Assembly (NCBI GenBank): GCA_030151665.1
Contig: JASLDB010000184.1
Location: 1 to 6,713 of the forward strand
DNA: 6,713 nucleotides
Direction: 5' to 3'
DNA from: Neisseriaceae bacterium
GTDB taxonomy: Bacteria > Pseudomonadota > Gammaproteobacteria > Burkholderiales > Neisseriaceae
Part shown: piece after piece, positions 1-5,888 of the stretch
Layout of the letters: each line of letters starts with the position of its first letter
Numbering within the stretch: the first letter of the stretch is position 1
Notes under the pieces: generated by a model
Told to the model about the DNA's origin: nothing
Database searches by the model: none
What the model saw: the letters and a program-made list of their open reading frames with translations, nothing else
Program-made: the position numbers and the translations under genes

Positions 1-806
1 AATTAAATTTACCCAGATCAACCATTACTTATGCGATTAAGTCACTAGAAAAAGAATATGAAGTTAGACTATTTCATCGGACAACGAGGCAAATCACCTT
101 GACCAATGATGGTCAGCTTTTTTTAGCAGATGTTCACCACCTTTTAAATGGTATTCAAACCTTAAATCGCTCTAAGCACCCAAGCCATAAAGTGGAGGGA
201 CAAATCAGTTTGGGCTTACCACTTCGTTTGGCAACACAAATTGTCATTCCCAATTTGGCGCAATTTCAACATCAATACCCCAATATCAATATTTGTTTGA
301 GCACCAAAGATGGTTTTTCTCACTTGATTGATGAGCAATTGGACTGTGTTTTACGTGTTGGTGGAAAAGCGGATGATTATTTGATTGCCAAAGAGATTGG
401 CCAAAGTCCATTATTGACTTTGGCTTCGAAAACCTATTTAAAGCAATATGGTCATCCGCAATCTTTGGCAGATTTGGAACAGCATTTGGCTATCGGTTAT
501 GGGGCAGTTGCCACACGAAGTCATCACACATTGTTGCATTTTGCTGAACAAAATAGACGCATGAAATCCATTTGTACCGTTGCCGATACTGAAAGCTACT
601 TACAGTGTGCCTTACATGGTTTGGGATTGATTCAAATCCCTGAGCTGGATGCCAAACAATATATTGAAAGTGGTGAATTGTTGCCTATTTTGCCTGAGAT
701 TACCCCGTTAATCTTGCCCATTCAATTGATTATTACCAACAAAAAATACCGACCCTCATATTGCCAGGATTTTTTAGATTGGTTAGAAGCGTTATTTAAA
801 AAGTAA
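1..806 (+). CDS. LysR-family transcriptional regulator, 5' end missing
   Basis: The reading frame is open from the left edge (first full codon at position 3) to the TAA at 804-806, giving 267 visible residues. LysR regulators are usually about 300 residues, so roughly 30 N-terminal residues lie outside. The visible part opens inside the winged helix-turn-helix: the recognition-helix region (LPRSTITYAIKSLE) is followed by the typical wing signature LFHRTTRQITLTNDG. A linker helix and a periplasmic-binding-protein-like effector domain follow, with the usual VEGQISLGLPLRLA opening. A TTG at position 99 could be taken as a start but would delete the DNA-binding domain, so it is not the real start. 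The gene converges on the thioesterase gene and is separated from it by a terminator. The DNA looks somewhat more AT-rich than the liu genes. The effector and targets cannot be read from the sequence, and nothing ties it to leucine breakdown. Family assignment is firm; function is unknown. Confidence 0.93.
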   Translation, partial: LNLPRSTITYAIKSLEKEYEVRLFHRTTRQITLTNDGQLFLADVHHLLNGIQTLNRSKHPSHKVEGQISLGLPLRLATQIVIPNLAQFQHQYPNINICLSTKDGFSHLIDEQLDCVLRVGGKADDYLIAKEIGQSPLLTLASKTYLKQYGHPQSLADLEQHLAIGYGAVATRSHHTLLHFAEQNRRMKSICTVADTESYLQCALHGLGLIQIPELDAKQYIESGELLPILPEITPLILPIQLIITNKKYRPSYCQDFLDWLEALFKK

Positions 807-871
807 CAGCGTAGAGATGATTGAGAATTTACAAGTGCTTTGTTGCGTAAATAGAATTCATTAATCAATAG

Positions 872-902
872 AAAAGGGCTTTTTTATCTTGAAGTAAAGC
901 CC
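872..902 (-). terminator. Rho-independent-type terminator of the thioesterase/TetR unit
   Basis: A perfect 7-bp inverted repeat is visible: GGGCTTT at 876-882 and AAAGCCC at 896-902, with a 13-nt loop. Read on the minus strand the stem is followed directly by TTTTCT (875-870), a short U-tract, and it begins 17 bp past the thioesterase stop codon. This fits an intrinsic terminator for the minus-strand genes. On the plus strand the stem is followed by a C-rich run rather than Ts, so it is a weak candidate for ending the LysR transcript. The stem is short and AU-rich at its inner end, so strength is uncertain. Confidence 0.68.
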
Positions 903-918
903 CCTTGGGTTTGGTATT

Positions 919-1425
919 TTAAGCTGTTGCGATGGTTTTGGCTTTGGCTCTGACGGCAGCAATATCCACACGCACGAAAACAGAATCGGCTTTGGCTGTC
1001 ATGTGACCATTGCACCAAACTTCACAAATTACACGGGTTTTTTTGCCCACTTCACCTTCAATATAGGCTTTGAGAGTGAGTTCTTGTTCCATAGGGGTAG
1101 GAGCGAGGTATTGAATATTGAGATTGCCCGTTACGCAATCAATGGATGGTAATGTGCCAATATCACGGTTTTCTGCACGGTATTGGTGTGCCATGACTGT
1201 CCAGTTGCTATGGCAATCAATGAGCATGGCCAATAAACCACCATAAACCATGCCCGGCCAACCCAAAAACTCTTCACGTGGTTGGTGTTTGGCAATGGCA
1301 AATTGACCTGTTTCATCCCAATGGCTTTTGATGTTTAAGCCTGTGGGGTGATGTGGGCCACAGCCAAAACAATGGCTGTGTTCTGCGGCCAAATCTTGAA
1401 AAGCACCTGCTTGCAATTGACTCAT
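919..1425 (-). CDS. PaaI-like hotdog-fold acyl-CoA thioesterase
   Basis: The 168-residue product has the size and motifs of a single hotdog-domain thioesterase, a family that hydrolyses acyl-CoA to free acid and CoA in the cytoplasm. Near the N-terminus is HCFGCGP (residues 18-24), a Cys-x-x-Cys-Gly signature common in this subgroup, followed by HPTGLNI. The central hotdog helix motif is GMVYGGLLAMLIDC (58-71), where Tyr stands in for the more usual His of HGG. The C-terminal strands include NIQYLAPTP and KKTRVICEVW. The start at 1425 is chosen because AAGGAG lies 6 nt upstream. A longer reading from 1479 would overlap the TetR gene by 35 bp and has no such site. The gene lies 19 bp downstream of the TetR gene, which suggests cotranscription and a link to the divergent liu operon. 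The substrate is unknown; a branched acyl-CoA of the leucine pathway is an inference from position only. Confidence 0.88.
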   Translation of the reverse strand: MSQLQAGAFQDLAAEHSHCFGCGPHHPTGLNIKSHWDETGQFAIAKHQPREEFLGWPGMVYGGLLAMLIDCHSNWTVMAHQYRAENRDIGTLPSIDCVTGNLNIQYLAPTPMEQELTLKAYIEGEVGKKTRVICEVWCNGHMTAKADSVFVRVDIAAVRAKAKTIATA

Positions 1426-1431
1426 GATTTT

Positions 1432-1437
1432 CTCCTT
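1432..1437 (-). promoter_or_regulatory. Ribosome binding site fixing the thioesterase start
   Basis: The minus strand reads AAGGAG here, 6 nt before the ATG at 1425. This near-consensus Shine-Dalgarno site lies in the short gap after the TetR stop codon. It supports the 168-residue start over the upstream in-frame ATG at 1479. Confidence 0.85.
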
Positions 1438-1444
1438 GTATCTG

Positions 1445-2053
1445 TTAACGAATAATGCCTTTGAGGCAAAAGTCGACAATACTTGTAATGATTTTTTCTT
1501 TGTCGATGGGGGATGGATTGCTTGGGGTAATGGGGCTAAGCACGGCTTCTGTCATGGCACCGATAATACAAGTGGCGGTGATGTCGATGTCTTGTAAGGT
1601 AAACTCGCCATTGTCCACGCCTTGGGTCAAAATATTCACAATGGCATTGGCAAATAAGCGGCGGCAGCGAATGCGCTCAGCTTCAACCAATGTATCAACT
1701 GGCTCTGCCATAAAAGCATAGGCGAGTTTCGAGCCATTTAAGGCACGGCGTGTGAATGAGCGCACAGCATCGGCAAGGTTATCGGTGGCACTTTTGTCAT
1801 TTCTTTTGCCAATGGCATCAATCAAGTTGATTTCCAACATCACCGCATCAGTCAAAATCTCGACCAATAATTGTGATTTAGATGAGAAATAACGGTATAC
1901 CAACCCCGTTGAAATACCAGCCGCTTCAGCAATGGTGGAAACCTGTGCATCTTTAAAACCACCTTCCGCAATGATTTGTCGGGCAGTTTGGATGATTTGT
2001 TGGCGAGTTTGTTCTAACCTTGCTTGCATCATGGGAGAGCGTTTATAAGCCAT
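1445..2053 (-). CDS. TetR-family transcriptional regulator, candidate repressor of the liu operon
   Basis: The product has 202 residues, normal for TetR regulators. The N-terminal DNA-binding domain is clear: the first helix is around RQQIIQTARQIIAEGGF (residues 17-33), and the helix-turn-helix follows as VSTIAEAAGISTGLVYRYF (38-56), then the typical SSKSQLL. The C-terminal ligand-binding and dimerisation domain is diverged and gives no ligand. The start at 2053 has only a weak upstream AGGG about 12 nt away. Met8 or Met9 are possible alternatives, but neither has a better site. The gene is divergent from liuA across a 204-bp region carrying operator-like inverted repeats, and the thioesterase gene follows 19 bp downstream. 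TetR-type regulators of branched-chain degradation (LiuQ) and of the related terpenoid atu genes (AtuR) are known. Whether this protein is orthologous to either cannot be settled here. A repressor released by a pathway acyl-CoA is the natural inference. Confidence 0.9.
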   Translation of the reverse strand: MAYKRSPMMQARLEQTRQQIIQTARQIIAEGGFKDAQVSTIAEAAGISTGLVYRYFSSKSQLLVEILTDAVMLEINLIDAIGKRNDKSATDNLADAVRSFTRRALNGSKLAYAFMAEPVDTLVEAERIRCRRLFANAIVNILTQGVDNGEFTLQDIDITATCIIGAMTEAVLSPITPSNPSPIDKEKIITSIVDFCLKGIIR

Positions 2054-2086
2054 TTATATGTTTAACCCTAAGTCTTGTTTTTTTCT

Positions 2087-2113
2087 ATTATAACCGTTTT
2101 GTGTTTTTATTAA
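2087..2113 (-). promoter_or_regulatory. Possible promoter of the TetR/thioesterase unit
   Basis: On the minus strand a perfect TATAAT -10 box lies at 2092-2087. The best -35 match is TTAATA at 2113-2108 (4 of 6 consensus bases), with a short 15-bp spacer. Transcription would begin near 2080 and give a leader of under 30 nt. The degenerate inverted repeat at 2116-2129 lies just upstream of the -35, which would allow autoregulation. In an AT-rich spacer a chance TATAAT is not rare, hence the moderate confidence. Confidence 0.45.
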
Positions 2114-2115
2114 TA

Positions 2116-2129
2116 TGAATAATAAATCA
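2116..2129. promoter_or_regulatory. Degenerate copy A of the TGAAT-N4-ATTCA inverted repeat
   Basis: The sequence is TGAAT-AATA-AATCA, differing from the perfect inverted repeat at one base of the right arm. Its start lies 19 bp before that of copy B, placing both roughly on the same face of the helix (just under two turns). It sits beside the -35 region proposed for the TetR gene. It could be a third operator or chance similarity in AT-rich DNA. Confidence 0.3.
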
Positions 2130-2134
2130 TGTAA

Positions 2135-2148
2135 TGAATTTATATTCA
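2135..2148. promoter_or_regulatory. Operator-like inverted repeat, copy B
   Basis: This is a perfect inverted repeat, TGAAT-TTAT-ATTCA. The same arms and the same 4-bp spacer recur at 2179-2192. Its right end overlaps the -35 hexamer proposed for liuA (2145-2150), a position where a bound TetR dimer would block RNA polymerase. Binding by the adjacent TetR protein is inferred, not shown. Confidence 0.55.
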
Positions 2149-2173
2149 CTTTTTTCAAAAGTTCAGCTATGAT
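2145..2173 (+). promoter_or_regulatory. Likely promoter of the liu operon
   Basis: TTCACT at 2145-2150 (4 of 6 matches to the -35 consensus) and TATGAT at 2168-2173 (5 of 6 matches to the -10 consensus) are separated by exactly 17 bp. Transcription would start near 2180, inside inverted repeat copy C, leaving a leader of about 78 nt before liuA. The -35 overlaps copy B, so the two repeats bracket the core promoter. A weaker alternative is TTCATT at 2189-2194 and TTTAAT at 2212-2217, also 17 bp apart, whose -35 lies on copy C. Confidence 0.55.
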
Positions 2174-2178
2174 GAAAC

Positions 2179-2192
2179 TGAATATAGATTCA
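2179..2192. promoter_or_regulatory. Operator-like inverted repeat, copy C
   Basis: This is a second perfect inverted repeat, TGAAT-ATAG-ATTCA, sharing both arms and spacing with copy B but with a different spacer sequence. That pattern is expected of a dimer binding site rather than a duplicated segment. It covers the predicted transcription start of liuA. Its start is 44 bp from that of copy B, about four helical turns. Confidence 0.55.
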
Positions 2193-2208
2193 TTATTTAG
2201 TCTGCATG

Positions 2209-2219
2209 TGATTTAATCA
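2209..2219. repeat. Short palindrome TGATT-T-AATCA in the liuA leader
   Basis: The two 5-bp arms are perfect and separated by one base, too close to form an RNA hairpin, so any role would be as double-stranded DNA. It overlaps the -10 box of the alternative liuA promoter. Chance occurrence in AT-rich DNA is quite possible. Confidence 0.3.
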
Positions 2220-2257
2220 ATCAATACCATCAAAAAAGACACAAATGGAGAAAAGAA

Positions 2258-3430
2258 ATGCAAATCAGAACCATGGATTTTGGCTTAGGCGAAGACATCA
2301 ATATGTTGCGTGATGCAGTAAAAACATTTTGTGACCAAGAGATTGCGCCATTGGCAGCATCGGTAGACCAAGACAATTTATTCCCTGCCCATTTGTGGCC
2401 AAAACTGGGTGAGATGGGTTTGCTTGGCATGACGGTGGGTGAAGAGTTTGGTGGTTCCAATATGGGCTACTTGGCACATATTGTGGCGATGGAGGAAATT
2501 TCTCGTGCGAGTGCTGCCATTGGTTTGTCTTATGGCGCCCATTCGAATTTGTGTGTGAATCAAATTAACCGCCATGCCAATGATGAGCAAAAAAGTCGTT
2601 TCTTGGCAAAATTGGTTTCTGGTGAGTATGTTGGTGCCTTGGCCATGTCTGAACCGAATGCAGGGTCTGATGTGGTGAGCATGCAGTTGCGAGCAGAAAA
2701 AAAAGGCGATAAATACGTTTTAAATGGTTCGAAAATGTGGATTACCAATGGCGGTGATGCTGATGTTTTGGTGGTGTATGCCAAAACCGATATTCATGCG
2801 GGTCCCAAAGGCATTACCGCTTTTTTGGTTGAAAAAGGCATGAAAGGCTTTTCGCATGGTTCGCACTTGGATAAATTGGGCATGCGTGGTTCCAATACTT
2901 ACCCCATTTTCTTTGATGATTGTGAAGTGCCTGAGGACAATATTTTGGGTGGTGTAGGCAACGGTGTGAAAGTGTTGATGAGTGGTTTGGATTATGAGCG
3001 TGCGGTATTGAGTGGTGGCCCATTGGGCATTATGGCTTCTTGCATAGATCAAGTGATTCCGTATTTGCATGATAGAAAGCAATTTGGTCAAGCCATTGGT
3101 GAATTTCAATTAATGCAAGGCAAGTTAGCAGATATGTATTCAACTTGGTTAGCGTGTAAAGCATTGGTTTACAGCGTGGGTCAGGCGTGTGACAAAGCCG
3201 ACCATGACAGAAGTTTGCGTAAAGACGCTGCCAGTGCGATTTTGTACGCAGCCGAAAAAGCCACATGGATGGCAGGTGAGGCCATTCAAGCCTTGGGTGG
3301 CAATGGTTATATCAATGAATATGGTGTGGGTCGTTTGTGGCGAGATGCCAAATTGTATGAGATTGGTGCAGGCACATCGGAAATTCGCCGCATGTTAATT
3401 GGCCGTGAATTGTTTAACGAATCAAAATAA
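2258..3430 (+). CDS. liuA: Isovaleryl-CoA dehydrogenase
   Basis: This FAD-dependent acyl-CoA dehydrogenase oxidises isovaleryl-CoA to 3-methylcrotonyl-CoA, passing electrons to electron-transfer flavoprotein in the cytoplasm. The 390-residue length is normal. Family landmarks run in order: an N-terminal helical domain; ALAMSEPNAGSDV (127-139) and MWITNGG (160-166) of the central beta domain; then the C-terminal helical domain with RKQFGQAIGEFQLMQGKLADM and ALGGNGYINEYGVGRLWRDAK. Substrate assignment rests on the catalytic base. Most acyl-CoA dehydrogenases carry Glu in a YEGT motif near the C-terminus, but here the motif is YEIGAGTSEIRR with Ala371 at that place. Glu247 in GLDYERAVLSGGP occupies the alternative position known for isovaleryl-CoA dehydrogenases. 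GGAG lies 7 nt before the ATG. It is the first gene of the liu operon, followed by liuB after 15 bp. AtuD-type citronellyl-CoA dehydrogenase is a less likely alternative. Confidence 0.96.
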   Translation: MQIRTMDFGLGEDINMLRDAVKTFCDQEIAPLAASVDQDNLFPAHLWPKLGEMGLLGMTVGEEFGGSNMGYLAHIVAMEEISRASAAIGLSYGAHSNLCVNQINRHANDEQKSRFLAKLVSGEYVGALAMSEPNAGSDVVSMQLRAEKKGDKYVLNGSKMWITNGGDADVLVVYAKTDIHAGPKGITAFLVEKGMKGFSHGSHLDKLGMRGSNTYPIFFDDCEVPEDNILGGVGNGVKVLMSGLDYERAVLSGGPLGIMASCIDQVIPYLHDRKQFGQAIGEFQLMQGKLADMYSTWLACKALVYSVGQACDKADHDRSLRKDAASAILYAAEKATWMAGEAIQALGGNGYINEYGVGRLWRDAKLYEIGAGTSEIRRMLIGRELFNESK

Positions 3431-3445
3431 ACAAGGGGAAGTAAC

Positions 3446-5056
3446 ATGGCGCTGATTCAAAGTCAAATCAACCCACGCAGTGAAGAATTTAAAATCAACC
3501 GCGATGCCATGCTCACACAAGTTGCTGATTGGCAGGCTTTAAGCCGCCAAGTGCAGTTAGGTGGTGGTGAAAAAGCCTGTGCCAAACACATCGCCCGTGG
3601 CAAATTATTGGTGCGTGAACGCATTAATTTGGTGTTGGATAAGGGCAGTAGTTTTTTGGAGATTGGCCAATTGGCCGCCAATGGCATGTATGGCAATGAA
3701 GTGCCATCGGCTGGTGTGGTGGCGGGTATTGGCAAAATCAACGGTCAACTTTGCATGATTGTGGCCAATGATGCCACGGTCAAAGGCGGCACATATTATC
3801 CAATGACGGTAAAAAAGCATTTGCGCGCCCAAGAAATTGCCGAACAAAATGGCTTGCCTTGCTTGTATTTGGTGGATTCGGGTGGTGCTTATTTGCCGTT
3901 ACAAGATGAGGTGTTTCCCGATCGTGATCACTTTGGTCGAATTTTTTACAATCAAGCACAAATGTCTGCCAAAGGCATTGCTCAAATCGCAGTGGTGATG
4001 GGCAGTTGTACGGCTGGTGGGGCTTATGTGCCCGCAATGTCGGACGAAACCATTATCGTGCGAGAACAAGGCACCATTTTCTTGGGTGGGCCACCACTCG
4101 TGAAAGCTGCTACTGGTGAAGTGGTGAGCGCAGAGGAATTGGGCGGTGGCGATGTTCACACCCGCATTTCTGGGGTGGCAGATTATTTGGCAGACAATGA
4201 CCAGCATGCTTTGGGTTTGGCAAGACAAGTAATTAGCCATTTGAATCGAACACCAGCCAAGCCTTGTGTGATTAATGAAGATTACCAAGAGCCCGTGCAC
4301 AATATTGAAGACATTTATGGGGTGATTCCAAGTGACACTCGCAAGCCATTTGATGTGCGTGAAATCATTGCCCGCATTGTTGATGGCTCGGATTTGGATG
4401 AATTCAAACCCCGTTTTGGGACCACATTGATTACAGGTTTTGCCCGCATTTATGGCATGCCCGTGGGCATTATTGCCAATAACGGCATTTTGTTTGCTGA
4501 GTCGGCACAAAAAGGTGCGCATTTTATTGAATTATGTGCGCAAAGAAACATTCCTTTGGTGTTTTTGCAAAACATCACTGGCTTTATGGTGGGTAAAAAA
4601 TACGAGAACGATGGCATTGCCAAACATGGTGCCAAATTGGTGATGGCCGTGGCAACGGCTAAAGTGCCGAAAATCACGGTGTTAATTGGTGGTTCGTTTG
4701 GCGCAGGCAACTATGGCATGTGTGGTCGTGCGTATTCGCCCAATTATTTGTGGACTTGGCCCAATGCCCGTATTTCTGTGATGGGTGGTGAACAAGCGGC
4801 CAGTGTATTGGCAACGGTGCGTAAAGATGGTTTGGCATTGCAAGGGCAAACATGGGATAGCCAAGAAGAAGCGGATTTTCGTGCCAAAATCCGTGCCCAA
4901 TATGAAGAACAAGGGCATGCCTTTTATGCTTCAGCCAGATTGTGGGACGATGGGGTGATTGACCCAGCGGACACTCGCCGTGTTTTAGGCTTGAGTTTGG
5001 CAAGTACATTGAATCAGCCTATTGAATCCACTCATTTTGGCGTATTTCGCATGTAA
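3446..5056 (+). CDS. liuB: Methylcrotonyl-CoA carboxylase, beta (carboxyltransferase) subunit
   Basis: This subunit transfers the carboxyl group from biotin on the alpha subunit to 3-methylcrotonyl-CoA, giving 3-methylglutaconyl-CoA. The 536 residues match the usual length of MccB/LiuB. Two crotonase-like halves are visible. The N-terminal half holds RGKLLVRERI (51-60), VKGGTYYPMTVKKHLRAQEIA, the acyl-CoA loop SGGAYLPLQDEVFPDR (145-160) and GSCTAGGAYVPAMSDE (186-201). The C-terminal half holds NNGILFAESAQKGAHFIELC, the biotin-side loop NITGFMVGKKYE (376-387), GGSFGAGNYGMCGRAY (415-430) and the subunit hallmark YLWTWPNARISVMGGEQAA. The start has AAGGGGAAG shortly upstream, 15 bp after liuA. 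Neighbours liuA, liuC and liuD favour methylcrotonyl-CoA over geranyl-CoA as substrate. Propionyl-CoA carboxylase is ruled out by the TWPNARISVMGG signature and the context. Confidence 0.96.
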   Translation: MALIQSQINPRSEEFKINRDAMLTQVADWQALSRQVQLGGGEKACAKHIARGKLLVRERINLVLDKGSSFLEIGQLAANGMYGNEVPSAGVVAGIGKINGQLCMIVANDATVKGGTYYPMTVKKHLRAQEIAEQNGLPCLYLVDSGGAYLPLQDEVFPDRDHFGRIFYNQAQMSAKGIAQIAVVMGSCTAGGAYVPAMSDETIIVREQGTIFLGGPPLVKAATGEVVSAEELGGGDVHTRISGVADYLADNDQHALGLARQVISHLNRTPAKPCVINEDYQEPVHNIEDIYGVIPSDTRKPFDVREIIARIVDGSDLDEFKPRFGTTLITGFARIYGMPVGIIANNGILFAESAQKGAHFIELCAQRNIPLVFLQNITGFMVGKKYENDGIAKHGAKLVMAVATAKVPKITVLIGGSFGAGNYGMCGRAYSPNYLWTWPNARISVMGGEQAASVLATVRKDGLALQGQTWDSQEEADFRAKIRAQYEEQGHAFYASARLWDDGVIDPADTRRVLGLSLASTLNQPIESTHFGVFRM

Positions 5057-5071
5057 AGGCAGGATAACAAC

Positions 5072-5860
5072 ATGAATGAACCATTAATTGATTACCAAGA
5101 AAATGGGGCAGTGGCCACGGTATGGTTAAATCGCCCTGATTTACACAATGCATTTAATGCTGATTTAATCAGTGAGTTAATCGTTTGCTTTGAAAAGCTA
5201 AGCACCAATCAAGCCGTGCGAGTAGTGGTTTTGGCAGGCAAAGGAAAAAGTTTTTCTGCTGGGGCAGATTTAAATTGGATGAAAGCAGTGGGCAATGCCA
5301 GTGTAGCGGAAAACCAAGCCGATGCTGAGCGCTTAGCGAAAATGCTGCACTTACTCAAATCCCTACCACAACCGACCATTGCCCGTGTGCAAGGTGCAGC
5401 CATGGGTGGTGGCATGGGCTTGGCAAGTGTTTGTGATATTTGTATTGCCAGTGACAAAGCGGTATTTGCCACTTCAGAAGTTCGTTTGGGTTTGGCGCCA
5501 TCAACCATTAGCCCTTATGTGATTGCTGCCATTGGTGAGCGACAAGCTGCTCGTTATTTTTTAACAGCAGAACGCATTGATGCCATCACAGCAAAAAGCA
5601 TGGGTTTGGCACATGAAGTTGTTGCACCTGATGATTTAGATGCTTGTGTTTTGCAAATGATTGCCGAGCTTTTAAAAGGGGGGCCTGTGGCACAAGCAGC
5701 AAGTAAGGATTTGATTCAAATGAATCGCCACGCTCAAGATGAAGAAGCATTGCGTTTAGACACAGCCAAACACATTGCCCATTTGCGCCAAGGATTAGAA
5801 GCCAAAGAAGGCTTGGATGCCTTTTTAAATAAACGAATTGCCACTTGGGCACAGATTTAA
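5072..5860 (+). CDS. liuC: Methylglutaconyl-CoA hydratase (crotonase family)
   Basis: This enzyme is expected to hydrate 3-methylglutaconyl-CoA to 3-hydroxy-3-methylglutaryl-CoA, the step after the carboxylase. The 262 residues are typical of single-domain crotonases. Oxyanion-hole segments are present: GKGKSFSAGADLNWM (56-70), and QGAAMGGGMGLASVCD (107-122) with its central glycines. Glu136 in SEVRLGLAPSTISPYV corresponds to the second catalytic glutamate of enoyl-CoA hydratase. The position of the first glutamate (GGGCEL in the mammalian enzyme) is Gly116 here. From memory this single-Glu pattern, with the APSTISPYV stretch, is usual in bacterial LiuC proteins. AGGA lies 7 nt before the ATG and the gap from liuB is 15 bp. 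Assignment to this substrate depends strongly on operon position, because crotonase motifs alone do not separate substrates. Isohexenylglutaconyl-CoA hydratase (AtuE) is the main alternative. Confidence 0.92.
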   Translation: MNEPLIDYQENGAVATVWLNRPDLHNAFNADLISELIVCFEKLSTNQAVRVVVLAGKGKSFSAGADLNWMKAVGNASVAENQADAERLAKMLHLLKSLPQPTIARVQGAAMGGGMGLASVCDICIASDKAVFATSEVRLGLAPSTISPYVIAAIGERQAARYFLTAERIDAITAKSMGLAHEVVAPDDLDACVLQMIAELLKGGPVAQAASKDLIQMNRHAQDEEALRLDTAKHIAHLRQGLEAKEGLDAFLNKRIATWAQI

Positions 5861-5888
5861 CACGGTCAACAATACAAAGGAAGAAAAC

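Noticed and set aside
99..806. A short LysR-like gene starting at the TTG at 99
   Set aside because: The same frame is open to the left edge and encodes the rest of the helix-turn-helix, so the gene simply starts outside the window.
1426..1479. An N-terminal extension of 18 residues on the thioesterase
   Set aside because: It would overlap the end of the TetR gene, does not resemble the family N-terminus, and the strong AAGGAG site lies before the internal ATG at 1425.
1455..1721. An 88-codon plus-strand open frame opposite the TetR gene
   Set aside because: The TetR gene on the other strand has a clear helix-turn-helix and normal length. This frame has no motif and no good ribosome binding site.
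2086..2091. TATTAT as a plus-strand -10 box for liuA
   Set aside because: No acceptable -35 lies 16-18 bp upstream, and it would give a much longer leader. The same bases are better explained as the minus-strand TATAAT of the TetR promoter.
3899..4522. A 207-codon open frame on the minus strand, rich in His and Cys
   Set aside because: It lies wholly antisense to liuB, whose family match runs along its full length. The odd composition is what the reverse strand of this coding sequence would give, and no family motif is visible.
2258..5860. An atu-type (citronellol/geranyl-CoA) operon instead of liu
   Set aside because: The dehydrogenase has the isovaleryl-CoA dehydrogenase arrangement of catalytic residues, and the gene order A-B-C-D matches liu. 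The carboxylase motifs alone would not exclude geranyl-CoA.
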